A stretch of 64,000 bases of DNA from Taudactylus pleione. Its lineage: Eukaryota > Chordata > Amphibia > Anura > Myobatrachidae. Under the pieces are notes generated by a model, which was not told the DNA's origin, did not search any database, and saw nothing but the letters and a program-made list of their open reading frames with translations. The stretch spans positions 1,984,001 through 2,048,000 of the forward strand of contig JAUIMM010000001.1 of the NCBI GenBank assembly GCA_031769625.1. The letters are read 5' to 3'. The translations under genes were made by a program, and so were the position numbers. Shown here piece after piece: positions 1 to 9,784 of this stretch. Each line of letters starts with the position of its first letter. Position 1 is the first letter of the stretch.

Positions 1-620
1 AGATCACAGGACTAATTGGAACCCCTGAACAGGATTGCACGAAGTTGCTTATATTTTCCAAGACACCAAGAGATACCACCTGTGCTAAGGAATACAGCCA
101 TCAATTGGACATTTCTACGGCTTCCGCCTACCTGCAGGTTAAGTTAAGACTATTCCAAGCTTTCCAGCATGCTATTTATCAGCCTTCCGAGGCATGTGCA
201 TACCATATATATGGTTTCTCTTGAACCTTTATTATTGAACCTTCATCATTTGGGTTTTTTATAACCAATCTATTGCCAATAATTTCCATGAAAGTCACAT
301 GTGTATGTGTTTTTTATGTATTCGTTTAGATATTAAAATATTTTTTAGATTTAATTTATCTGCCACTGCACTTATTTATTACCTTTTTTATATATTATTT
401 ATAATTCATGGTATTTACTTATTCAATTGTTGATTTTTTAGATTGCGCTAATTTTTACATTTATCTATTTGTTATATCCAATCAGATGACCTCTGATTTC
501 TGTTAGCAGCATCTTCATATTTACATTTCTGTGACATTTCTTCACGGGACTAATAGCATAGTCCTTGCTTTTTCTTTTTATACTTTTTATTATTTACATT
601 TATATCTTCTGGCCGCACAC
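1..620. repeat. AT-rich dispersed repeat, Penelope-like tail type
   Basis: AT-rich noncoding DNA with no open frame. A 75-bp stretch near 393-467 recurs almost unchanged at 50125-50200, so it belongs to a dispersed family. Bases 11-41 are the exact reverse complement of 53573-53603, which lies outside block C. The tail with a GCGCTAATTTTT-type end resembles frog Penelope-like 3' regions. That assignment is from memory of the family and is tentative. Confidence 0.5.
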
Positions 621-730
621 CTAAAGGTATTATTATTAATGGGTGGGGACAGACATAGCAGCTCCCCCTGCTGCATGCAGAAGGAATTGACTTGAAAGCT
701 CCACAGTTCTGTTGCAATGATAAATTCCAC

Positions 731-1747
731 CTTTATGCCTATACTGGTCCATGTGAAGTTAGTCCTTAGTTCTTTAGATGAATTTGACCCTGAAGTTCAA
801 TTTACCTCACACTTATAATAGTATAATAGTATGCCCTATATAATTCAGAAGTTCATAAAATTTAGTCATTCAATTTCTATCTTATGCTCGCTGTCACTCC
901 TCAGACACAACTACGTGTGCTGGCATGCAAGAAAATTCATGGTCTGTCAGTGCATGCTGGCTTTATGCCTATACTGGTCCATGTGAAGTTAGGGCCTGAT
1001 TCAGACCCAGTCGCAAGCGCTGAGCGCTCGCAACCGGGTCGATGGTTGCCCAGAGTGCATGCGCACGACGGAGCCGGCTCCGTCGTGCGCATGTGCGAGA
1101 CCCGTATAGCGATGGGCAAATCGTCGCTCCGGGTCTCGTACCAAAGTGGGCATGCTGTCGATGTTGAGTGACAGCACACCCCCTTTGCTGGGCGGGATGG
1201 GGGGAGGCTGCCCAAATGGAGGCGTTCCCATGTGAACGCCTACCATTTGGGGCCAGCCCCACTGACATCACAAGTGATGTCAGTGGAGAGATTCCAGCTC
1301 TGTTAGAGCCAAAATCTCTCTGGGGCTTGCGGCAAGGAGACCCTACCACAAGGGTCTCATCGCAAGCCCGATGGTCACGATGGTCTTGACCATCTCGTCC
1401 ATCTTCCTGGCCGCTCGCTATAGCTGTGGGTGGTCACCCACAGCTAAGCGAGCGGCCAGGAGGCCATTCTAAAAAAAAAAAATAGACCGGCCCTGATTCA
1501 GAGCGAGCGCTCTGTCAGAGGGTCCGGCTCTGAATCAGGGCCTCAGTCCTTAGTTCTTTTGGATGAATTTGACCCTGAAGTTCAATTTACCTCACACTTA
1601 TAATACTATAATAATATGCCCTATATAATTCAGAAGTTCATAAAATATAGTCATTCAATTTCTATCTCATGCTCGCTGTCCCACCTCAGACACAACTACG
1701 TGTGCTGGCATGCATGAAAATGTATGGTCTGTCAGTGCATGCTGGCA
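731..1747. repeat. 230-bp tandem duplication present only in copy A
   Basis: The segment starting CTTTATGCCTATACTGGTCC at 731 starts again at 961. The second unit (961-991 plus 1543-1747) is interrupted by a MITE. Copy C (near 54520-54750) has one unit and no MITE, so the duplication and insertion separate the two blocks. Together they explain the 785-bp offset change. Confidence 0.85.
992..1542. mobile_element. Palindromic hairpin-chain MITE, PIF/Harbinger-like (copy 1)
   Basis: The ends are GGGCCTGATTCAG and CTGAATCAGGGCC, flanked by TTA and TCA where the uninserted sequence in copy C reads TTA. The interior is a run of back-to-back hairpins, including one with GCATGCGCACGACGGAGCC arms, a centre at 1262-1285 with CTGACATCAC/GTGATGTCAG, and one near 1410-1462 containing CACAGCT. 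It has no coding capacity. It is the same family as 3483-4023, 21489-22087 and 48158-48706. Confidence 0.85.
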
Positions 1748-2320
1748 TTTGTAGTGCCACAAAATCTTACACCATGTTTATAATGACAGTATTGTCTTGT
1801 TACCCAATGGTTTGGGATACCAAGCTACTCAGCATTGGGGCTTAACTATCTAGATGCAGGGACATTTTTTTTTGCCACCCTCCTCCTCCTGGAAAATGGG
1901 ACCCAATGCAGAGTATGACGGGCTGTTATTTCACACAGTAGCCGGCGGTTTTGGGGTTTGCAAATTGCTACACATCGGATGCGGTTTGAGGGCCTGATTC
2001 AGCAAGGATCGCAAGAGATTACACGTACCTGGCCGCTGCGAGAATATGCTAATGAATGCATATGCACAGCAATCACAACACAAGATGCAGACGCCCAGCA
2101 CTACATAAAGCCAGCCCACCTACCTTTACTCTATGCTTGATCAGTTCGCAGGCTAGCGAAAACACCGGTAACATCGAGAACCGTTGAACCCATATGCAAA
2201 CTGTGGTAGCCCTGACCTGCCGCAACTTCCTATGTACATCGAGACGTACGGCGGTACGGTTTACAAACTTCATATTGAGACTGTGGTTCATACTTGCCTA
2301 CATTCAGCTGAATGTCTGAG
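1748..2320. other. Noncoding repeat-derived DNA, unassigned
   Basis: There is no credible gene. A lone GGGCCTGATTCAGC MITE-type end occurs at about 1992. The same stretch is present at 54743-55325 with small differences, including CpG changes. Short open frames here are not conserved in length between the two copies. Confidence 0.6.
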
Positions 2321-2968
2321 CACAGCGGGGGGGGGTGTCCAGGTTATGATGCGGCAGTGGGGGCGGGGCCATGCATTCGCTTCATTATGGCTCCGCCCCC
2401 TCTTCACAATGCTGAAAATATTGGCATTTGGAAGCAGGGTGCGGGGTCACGATGACGCGATTCAACGTGAATCGCGTCACTGGCCCCCTCGGCTGTGGGG
2501 GTTTCTGTAAGTAACGTGGGGGTCAGGCGGCAGCTGGGAGGCTTGCCTGGCTTTCCAGGGGGTCGGGAGCAGCACCCGATATTCGGGAAGCTCCCGACCA
2601 AATCGGGAGGGTAGGCAAGCCTGCTGTGGTTTAGTAAGATTCCCGCAAAATCTCTTGTTGGGAGATACCAGACATCCTTCTCCCAAATTGCACATGGCTT
2701 GTTTGTATGTTTCCTAATATTCTTCTATTTCAATATTTTGCAGGCTTGCCCACCCTCCCGATTTGGCCGGGAGCCTCCCGATTTTCGGATGCCGCTCCCG
2801 GCCTCCCGGTAGCCAGCAACCCTCCCGGCCTTCCCCCAGAATAAACTAAAAAACCCCGCAGCGAGGGTGCCGGTGACGCGATTCTCGCTGAATCGCGTCA
2901 TCATGGCCACGCCCCCTGCTTCACAATGCCGAAAATAACAGCATTGTGAAGCGGGGGTGGGGTCACGA
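2321..2968. repeat. GC-rich palindromic dispersed repeats
   Basis: Two related blocks (2332-2495 and 2870-2966) carry a GGGGCGGGGCCA-type segment, a hairpin around CACAATGCTG, a CACGATGACGCGATT segment and an AATCGCGTCA arm. Between them lie CTCCCG-rich segments (2520-2610 and 2744-2830). A diverged relative of the whole arrangement lies at 25455-25740 inside intron 2 of the host gene, so this is a dispersed family. It directly abuts and truncates the retroviral pol remnant. Confidence 0.65.
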
Positions 2969-2969
2969 T

Positions 2970-3440
2970 GACAGGATCATGTGCATCCTGAGGCACATAT
3001 GGTAAATACGTTGCTGGGTTTAACGTACTGCACCGTTTAATGGTGATGTTTGCAGGTGTTATTAGAGCTAGTTCCCATTTTGTGAACCTAGCTGAGGAAA
3101 CATGTCTGGTTTGGGCAGAATTCAGCAAAGCAGATACAGCATGGGGAGTATAAACAATCATTTCATGGCCTAATACTACATCATCACTCTTACTGACCAA
3201 TAGAGCAGTTGCTGCTACACTTCTTAAACACGTTGGGAGTGATCTTACCACAGTGTCCTATTGTGCACTGTAGTATGCTATGGGCCTACTGGCATCACCA
3301 TGTTTTTGTGTGAGGACACCTGCTGTGCAACCGTCAGCTTTCGTACAATATAAATCAAAAGGTTTTTCATAATCAGGTATTCCCAATGCAGGTGCTCTTG
3401 TCAGACTATTCTTAAGATTAAGGAAAGCCTGCTATGTTTC
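2970..3440 (-). pseudogene. ERV-A pol, connection/RNase H-proximal remnant
   Basis: The minus strand encodes a stretch typical of the retroviral connection region: an EKPFDLYC-like segment, GVLTQK, RPIAYYS, then VYTPHAVSALL and FTKWELAL. Together these match the tether region after reverse transcriptase in class I retroviruses. One in-frame stop lies near 3254, and the frame is lost at about 2968 where another repeat begins. The rest of RNase H, integrase and env are absent. Copy C (55940-56400) has the same remnant and end point. Confidence 0.75.
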
Positions 3441-3482
3441 CTCTGTGTGTATGACACGATCGGGCTTTGAGGAAGAGACTAA

Positions 3483-4023
3483 GGCCATTATTCAGAGGCG
3501 GTCGCAAGAAGCGATCGCTCTCTCTGAATGAGGGCGGCCGCTTCATTTTTGAAGTGCTGCCTCCTGGTCGTTAGTTAAGCTGTGGGTTACTGCCCACAGC
3601 TTAATGACCGACCAGGTCAATGGTCGCAATTGTGATCACCATCGCGACCATCGGGGCTTGCGACAAGACCCTAAGGTTGGGTCTCGGCAACCGCAAGCCC
3701 CAGGGAGCTTTCTGCTCTGATGGAGTAGGAAGCTCCCTACTGACATCACTGATGATGTCAGTGTGGCCGCCCACAAAACGGTAGGCATTCCTTTATTAAT
3801 GCCTCCATTTTGGAAACCACCCCCCCGGCCCACCAACAAAACAGGGCGAGCTGTCGATCAAAATTGACAGCCGCCCCTTTTGTAGCAAGCTCCGGAGTGA
3901 GAGAGTTTCTCTCTCACTCCGGGAGCTTGCGCACGCGCAGTGCGGCCGCTGCGCGTGCTCAGGGCTACCCATCGACCCGGTTGTGAGCACATAGGTGCTT
4001 GTGACCGGGTCTGAATGAGACCC
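3483..4023. mobile_element. Hairpin-chain MITE inserted in ERV-A pol (copy 2)
   Basis: A 541-bp element with ends GGCCATTATTCAG and CTGAATGAGACCC, flanked by perfect TAA target duplications (3480-3482 and 4024-4026). The interior repeats the family pattern: hairpins with CACAGCTTAA arms, a GTGATCACCATCGCGAC segment, a TGACATCACTGATGATGTCA centre near 3731-3752, and AATTGACAGC arms. The same insertion with the same TAA is in copy C (56450-56990), so it predates the block duplication. Confidence 0.9.
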
Positions 4024-4681
4024 TAAGTCCCGTAATGGTAAAGCCAAAATAGAAAAACCTGGGATCCACATTCTGCAGTATCCACACATTCCCAAGAAGG
4101 TATGGATTTGCTGTTGGTTCTGAGGCAGTGTCATGGTCTGTATGGCCTGGATTCTGTCAGTAGTCAGATGTCGTAATCCCTGTGTTAGACAGTGTCCTAA
4201 GTATTTAACCCAGGACTGGCATGGCTGTAGTTTGTCCTTAGCAACTTTGTGTCCTGTTTGCGAGAGATGAAGCAATAAAAGTTTAGCATCATTTAAACGA
4301 CATAAACGAACCAGAACACAACAACAAATCATCCACATACTGTATTAGAACAGATCCATTGGCAGGTTGAAAAGGTTGTAAACAGTTGTGTAAGGCCTGG
4401 GAGAAGATACTGGGGCTGTCTATGAAGTCCTGGGGCAATCGTGTCCATGTGTATTGTACCCCCCTGTATGTAAATGCAAATAGGTACTGACAGTGAGGAT
4501 GAAGAGGGACAGAGAAGAAGGCAGAGCGGAGGTCAATGACAGTAAAATGGGTTGCATTTGGTGGGATCTGCATAAGAATGACAGCTGGATTCGGCACTAC
4601 AGGGAATTGGCTCTCTACTACCTTATTAACCCCTCTAAGGTCCTGTACCAGCCTATAACCCCTCCCACCACTCTTTTTCAC
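4024..4681 (-). pseudogene. ERV-A reverse transcriptase (palm and thumb)
   Basis: The palm frame (4681-4289) has VIDLRSAFFS, which holds the first catalytic Asp, an LPQ-F-x-SP motif, and YVDD at 4339-4328. In copy A the usual LPQGF motif reads LPQDF. The frame then shifts, and thumb sequence with LGHCLTQG and FLGMCGYCR continues in a second frame from 4338 until the MITE at 4023. Protease and palm are also in different frames (overlap near 4653-4681). All three copies share this lesion. Not functional. Confidence 0.85.
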
Positions 4682-5384
4682 AGGTAATACTGTTGGCTAC
4701 ACTCGCTGTATGGACTAAAATTCCCTGTTGTAATAACTGCTCAATTAAGGGATAAACCCTTATCTCTACCTCCTGTTTTAGTGGGTACTGGGTAATTTTT
4801 GGAGCTTGCCTACCACTTTTTAGATTTACCATTATGGGAGCTACATTTGCCATCAACCCAGTGTCCTGTCCATCTTTGGTCCAAAGTGAACCTGGTATTT
4901 GAGATAACATCTGCTCTACCTGAGATGGATTCTTATCTGGAACAGTAGAGTGAAACATTAACCTTTGGGGAGTGTCTAATATATCCCTCACCTCGTGCAC
5001 AACTCTCTCTGGGATATCTAGAAATATACCATCAGTGGTACAATAAATGACACATCCCATTTTACATAACAAATCCCTTCCCAGTAGGTTAGTAGGGGCC
5101 GCTGCTGCCAGGAGAAAGGAATGCCTGGTATGCAATGGACCGATAGTAGCCTCTGCAGATTTGGTTAAAAGATAATGTTGCACTTTACCCATTACACCCA
5201 TTGCTGGTACTGTTTTACTGGTCACCTGTAAATTAGATGGAGATTTTATCACTGATCTGGTCGCCCCTGTGTCTACAAGAAAAGAATGTGTAGTACCAGC
5301 TACATCAACTATCATTACAGGTTCTTCTCTAGTACCCCCAGTTAACCTGACTGGCTGTAGACTACAGGTGTGACCTGACCCCTA
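4653..5384 (-). pseudogene. ERV-A retroviral protease and start of RT
   Basis: The frame opens directly after a UAG at 5384-5382 and runs to 4653. The aspartic protease signature LVDTGAT has its DTG at 5273-5265. An LLGRDLL segment, typical of retropepsins, follows, and the reading ends in the RT fingers (LIEQLLQQGIL). The first methionine at 5315 is probably not the start, because the frame is open back to the UAG, as expected for gag readthrough. The 220-residue reading is the same length in all three copies. Confidence 0.85.
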
Positions 5385-7085
5385 GAGCTGACTATCTTCT
5401 TCCAGCATAGCATTCACTGCTGCGATGTGAGCAGGTGATGGCTGGAATTGTCCTGACTGCTGTGGGTGCCCCTTCTGTGGGTATCTCATGTGTTTCCTGG
5501 TTTGGTATTTCCCACTTTCTGGCCTTACAGAACTTACTTATGTGGTCCTCCTTGTTACATCTATAACACCTTCGTGGTTGACGTGTTGTGAAAGGTTGTT
5601 GTTGTGTGGGTTGGGGAATGAGGAAAGTTGTGTTTGTGTATAGGGATAAGGGTTTGGAGGTTGTGTGGGATGAGTGTATTGTGGCTGAGTGTGGTAAGAG
5701 TGCTGCAGTGTTATTTGCATTCCTTCCAGAGCTTGAATACTAACTGCCATTAGTTTCTCTGCATTTCTCTCTTCCTAAAGATGTTTTTGTCATGTTCAAT
5801 TGCAGATTCCCTGAGTGTGTCTACCGTAACTCCCCTCCAACCAGGAAGTGAGGTCTGAACCCTGGCCTTTAGAGTGTCTTTAAGACCATCCATAAGCACT
5901 GTGATTGTCATTTCCCTGTGATGGGTGTTATCTTTTATGTCCTCTATACCTGTGTATTGAGTAATAGTCTGCAGCGCTCTGATAAAATAATCTGCTTGCA
6001 GACTCACTCTCTTTCTGTTTAATCGTGAAGATTTTACTCCAGTTAACAATTAATGGGAAAAATACAGCCAATTGGGTAACAATATGGGTTATATCATCTT
6101 GATTACCATCATCAGTTATGGGACTATCTCCATCCAATACACAGGCCGTGATAAACTTTTTCACGTTGGTATTGTGTGGAAGACAAGCCCGTAATACCAC
6201 TCGCCAATCTTTATTGGTTTGCTCATGAGCATTACCCAAATCCTTTACACATCTCTGGCACTTTGCTAGTTCTTTCCTAGGGTCAGGGAAATCTGTCATT
6301 ATGGAACGTAGTTCTGCTCTTGTCCATGGACAATGCGTCGCTACATCCCTTGTGGCCACTACACCATGTGCATCCGGATTCCCATTGGGAACGGTTATTG
6401 TCTGGATGGGATGGATGCCTGCCACACTGCTGCCTTTGACCTTACTACCTGTTTGAGGGTTCAGCCTACTGCTACTATGTATGGTATTAGTAATCTCCGC
6501 TACTGTTACAGTGGGTGTTAATACTTCTTGCACTGGTTGGGCTACCTCCATTTCTGGTACTAGCGGGGCAGCTACCTGTGCTTGCTGTGGTAGTCCATTT
6601 AACATTTGTGCAACATGTGAAAGAGCCGACATCCCAACAGGTTCATCATCTGCATCATAAACATGTTCCTTATAGTTACTTAGAAGAGGGTACAAGTTAC
6701 TTGTTACATTTTTATGATTTTTGAGATCGACTGTACCTTCACCCCCATCTGCATAGGGCGGTGGTGGTGCTCGTGCGCTACTAACATTACCCTCTGCAAT
6801 GCTACCTCGCTGTGCGTGCACACTACTTTGCAGTGTGCACGCAATGCTATTTGCGTGCACGCTCCCTTGCGTCATGCGTGCAACGCTAGTTTGCATCGCG
6901 TGCACACCACTAAGCCACATGTCCCCCTCGTGCTGCCACAACTTCAAGCAATCATTAAACTTTACCCTTTTCTTCAGAGACTTCACTAAACATATACTGT
7001 CTCTGAGATTGTTCAGAACCTCTGAATCAAAGCTACCAATCTTAGGAAAAGGTGTTCTACATTTCTTGGTCATTTTGACCCACAT
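5382..7085 (-). pseudogene. ERV-A gag (matrix, capsid, nucleocapsid), frameshifted
   Basis: The N-terminal 385-residue frame starts at 7085. It carries a PPPY late-domain motif at 6764-6753, just after a run of short repeats (SVHA-type) made of GCGTGCAC-rich DNA. A capsid-like region with PWTRAELRSIMTDFPDP follows. A 4-bp insertion near 6005-6020 breaks the frame; the capsid C-terminus continues at 6049-5750, and a Pro/Gln/Asn-rich part at 5750-5538. One CCHC zinc knuckle (5568-5527) lies in a frame different from both flanks. The last frame ends at UAG 5384-5382, followed by GGGTCAGG. Not functional. Confidence 0.82.
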
Positions 7086-8943
7086 GTCGCAGTAGAGAAT
7101 TTCAATTGGTGAACGTTTTTCAGTGAGCTACGTTCACGCACTCCCTCCCGTTATTCACAGCAGACCTGGCGTTAGTCGGCTTGTATAATGAGGAGCAGAA
7201 TAACCACCTATTGAAAATTATTCTACCTGCGATGATATTAACTCAAGCTTCCGTCGCTCGCTTCCTTTGAGTTTACTCCCACTGGTAGCATCTAGAAGTT
7301 CCAATAACTCCTAACCTTGCCAGCAGTTTCACTCCCACGACAACCCACTTCACAATCACGGTTTATATAACCATGTGGTTTGATTGCTTTGCCCAAAGAA
7401 CCTAACTGGTCAATGGACTTTGTGATTAATGGGTGACGGACGAAGAAACCCCTTAGTTTCTCGATAACCACAATGTACCTGCTTTGTACACTGGCCCAGT
7501 AGTTTGTACCTACCGAGTTTATACTGAGGTTTAACAGACAGTAACCTCCACTATTTAGGCTTAACAGACAGTAGCCTTTACAATCACAACGTTTCAATTT
7601 ACATACACCTTTTCTGCGCAGAAAATAGAACCTTTTCTCTTAATATGGCAGTACAATACAGAGGTTTAACAAGCAATCATGCTATGCATATAATGACTGT
7701 TTCAACACGTGGCAGCAATACAGGAAATATGTGTACGCTATTGTGCGACTTCCCCTTTTAACACAAAACTTTATCAACGAAGGAAAACAAACTTTTTCCT
7801 TCCTTGTCTCTGGATTCTAATCAGCGCTCCTTGAACTCACACAATAACGGATAGCGGTCTCTCAGCATAAAGTGGTAGCAGGTTTTCGAAGGCAATGCGT
7901 TCTTTCCTGCGTATGGCGCCTCCACCCTTTGCTGAGGGATCGATAACCGTGTATTATCATGTAAATTGGCAGCGTGATCACACTCTATGAGCCCCCAACT
8001 ATGAATTCCTATTTAGCCTCTATACCCTAAAGTCGCTGTTTAGCGTTGTGTACACATATGAAATAATTGCTTTCCAGACTTTGAGTGTGGTTCTAAAGCA
8101 CAAAAGTTATTATTCACATAAAAGCATATAGTTACACGCCTTGATCTATAATACAATTAGCGCAAAGGTTATACAAAATACAAGCTACAGTCGAAACATA
8201 CGCATGCGCTCTGGATCCAGATTTCCCGGCATCAACTATGCAACCTACATCAACAGAAAAAGAAAGATGACTAACTACCAGTTCTAGAGTGCTTGCATAT
8301 AAACCCTTGCAGAGATAGGCAATAGAATAGAACAAGTTGGCATAATCCCATTGGTTCTCCTTCCTGGTTCTTCTGTTACGATACAGTTCATAGGTCAGTT
8401 CGTATTGTAATAGTTCAGCCCTCCAACAGCTCTTTGTGTGTGTTTTCCCGCTGAAGAACAAGTCTAAACTGGCTAATAAACATTACATTACAGAGTACAT
8501 TTCAATGCCTATCTCTCCATGATCTATAATCCGCAGACGCATGTTGCGATCTCCTTGCCGATGGAACCAGAATTCTGCAAATAAACAGTGGTTTAGAATG
8601 GCACCAAATGTCGTCTGCTTATCATATACTAAACCTTAGATACCAAATATATGTATTTCACAATAGACTTGATAACGTATAAAACCTCTAATATTAATGT
8701 TAGGGAACCTTTCTTCTTCCTGGTTCTGACTGTAAATGAGGCAAAGAATAATTAAGCAGCTGTGTGACTGTCCTGTCTAATATAGTTTACAAACGAAATT
8801 CAACTGTTTACTTCACTACATCTAACTGCACATGGAGACCTCTGAGGCAGTATAATGGGTACAGATAGTGAGGGATACCAGACCCTCCAACATGACCCCT
8901 TCCACAAGGTACAAAACGCTCTGCACCTGGACTTCCCACTTCA
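7086..8943 (-). other. ERV-A leader and candidate LTR region, unresolved
   Basis: This lies upstream of gag on the minus strand. A hairpin with AACTCAA/TTGAGTT arms is at about 7230-7275, and a TATATAA box on the minus strand is near 7355-7364. I could not find a convincing tRNA primer site or LTR ends, because the partner 3' LTR is missing. Small open frames (7597-7292, 8461-8132) are of similar length in all three copies, but they match no family and the copies are recent. Treat as noncoding. Confidence 0.45.
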
Positions 8944-9022
8944 TTTATGATTGCAGTCACCTGTGATGAACTAATTAAGTAATGATAAGGATATTTCTAA
9001 CACAGATGACTGCAATCATAAA
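8944..9022. repeat. Inverted repeat, 16-bp perfect core arms
   Basis: TTTATGATTGCAGTCA at 8944-8959 is matched by its exact reverse complement at 9007-9022. A further CTGTG/CACAG match extends the stem inward after one mismatch. The loop is about 35 bp. It recurs at 16216-16294 and 61908-61986. It lies between the retroviral leader and the hAT end and may be part of an LTR or a separate small element. Confidence 0.75.
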
Positions 9023-9152
9023 CCAAGTGTGTGAGTCTCTCCTCTCTCTATCTGCCCCTATGTTGTCCCCACATTCCCCAAAGTGTTTACCAGCCCAGAC
9101 TGTCACCCTTCCCCTAGTGTCACACAGCCCTCTCCTACAGAACACTCTATAG

Positions 9153-9784
9153 TAAGGGTGTGCACCGGCCACTTTTCGTGTTTTGTGTTTTGGTTTTGGA
9201 TCTGGATCTTTCTTTGTGTTTTGGATCTGGATTGGTTTTGCCTAAACCACCCTTCCGTGTTTTGGGTTCTGGGTTTTGTGTTTTGGATCTGTATTTTTTT
9301 TTTTAAAAAAGCATAAAAACAGCTAAAATAACAGAATTTGTGTGTTTTTCTGCTCCTATGCTAATATTAACCTCAATAACCTTAATTTCCACTCATTTCC
9401 AGTCTATTCTGAACACCTCACAATAGTGTTTTTATATCCAAAAGGTTGCACCGAGGTAGCTGGATGACTATGCTAAGAGATACGAGTGGGCGGCACAAAC
9501 ACGTGGTCCATCTAGGAGTGACACTGCAGTGGCAGACAGGATGGCAGTTTGAAAAACTAGGCCCCAAACAGTACATAATTCAAAGAAAAAAAAGAGGTGC
9601 AAAATGGAATTGTCCTTGGGCCTTCCCACCCACCCTTATGTGGTATAAACAGGACATGCACACTTTAACAAACCAAACATTTCTGCGCCAGGGTCTGCCA
9701 CACGACTGTGGCTGAAATGATTGGTTCGTTTGGGCCCCCACAAAACAAGCTGGCAATTAATCTGTCCCTGCACAAACTGGCTCT
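9153..9784 (-). other. hAT copy A 3' noncoding end
   Basis: A noncoding 3' region on the minus strand. It has repeated GTTTTGGATCTGGAT modules near 9190-9290, a run of T at about 9293-9302, and a well-conserved stretch at 9446-9715. The plus-strand open frame there (89 residues) is identical in length in all three copies but resembles no protein, and the copies are young, so it is not evidence of a gene. Confidence 0.55.

Larger units (their letters stand above)
2968..7085 (-). mobile_element. Endogenous retrovirus copy A (class I, gamma/epsilon-like), truncated
   Basis: On the minus strand the order is gag, zinc knuckle, UAG, protease, reverse transcriptase and connection region. Pol is cut off near 2968 by a GC-rich repeat. 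No integrase, env or 3' LTR is seen. A MITE interrupts pol at 3483-4023. The order, the in-frame gag-pro UAG and the single CCHC box fit class I retroviruses; this is family knowledge, not a database result. Several frameshifts make it non-coding. Confidence 0.85.

Noticed and set aside
1..2968. Retroviral integrase, env or 3' LTR left of the pol remnant
   Set aside because: Both strands were read; only dispersed repeats follow the truncation point.
7230..7330. Retroviral primer-binding site
   Set aside because: Several TGG-starting stretches on the minus strand were considered, but none matched a tRNA 3' end convincingly.
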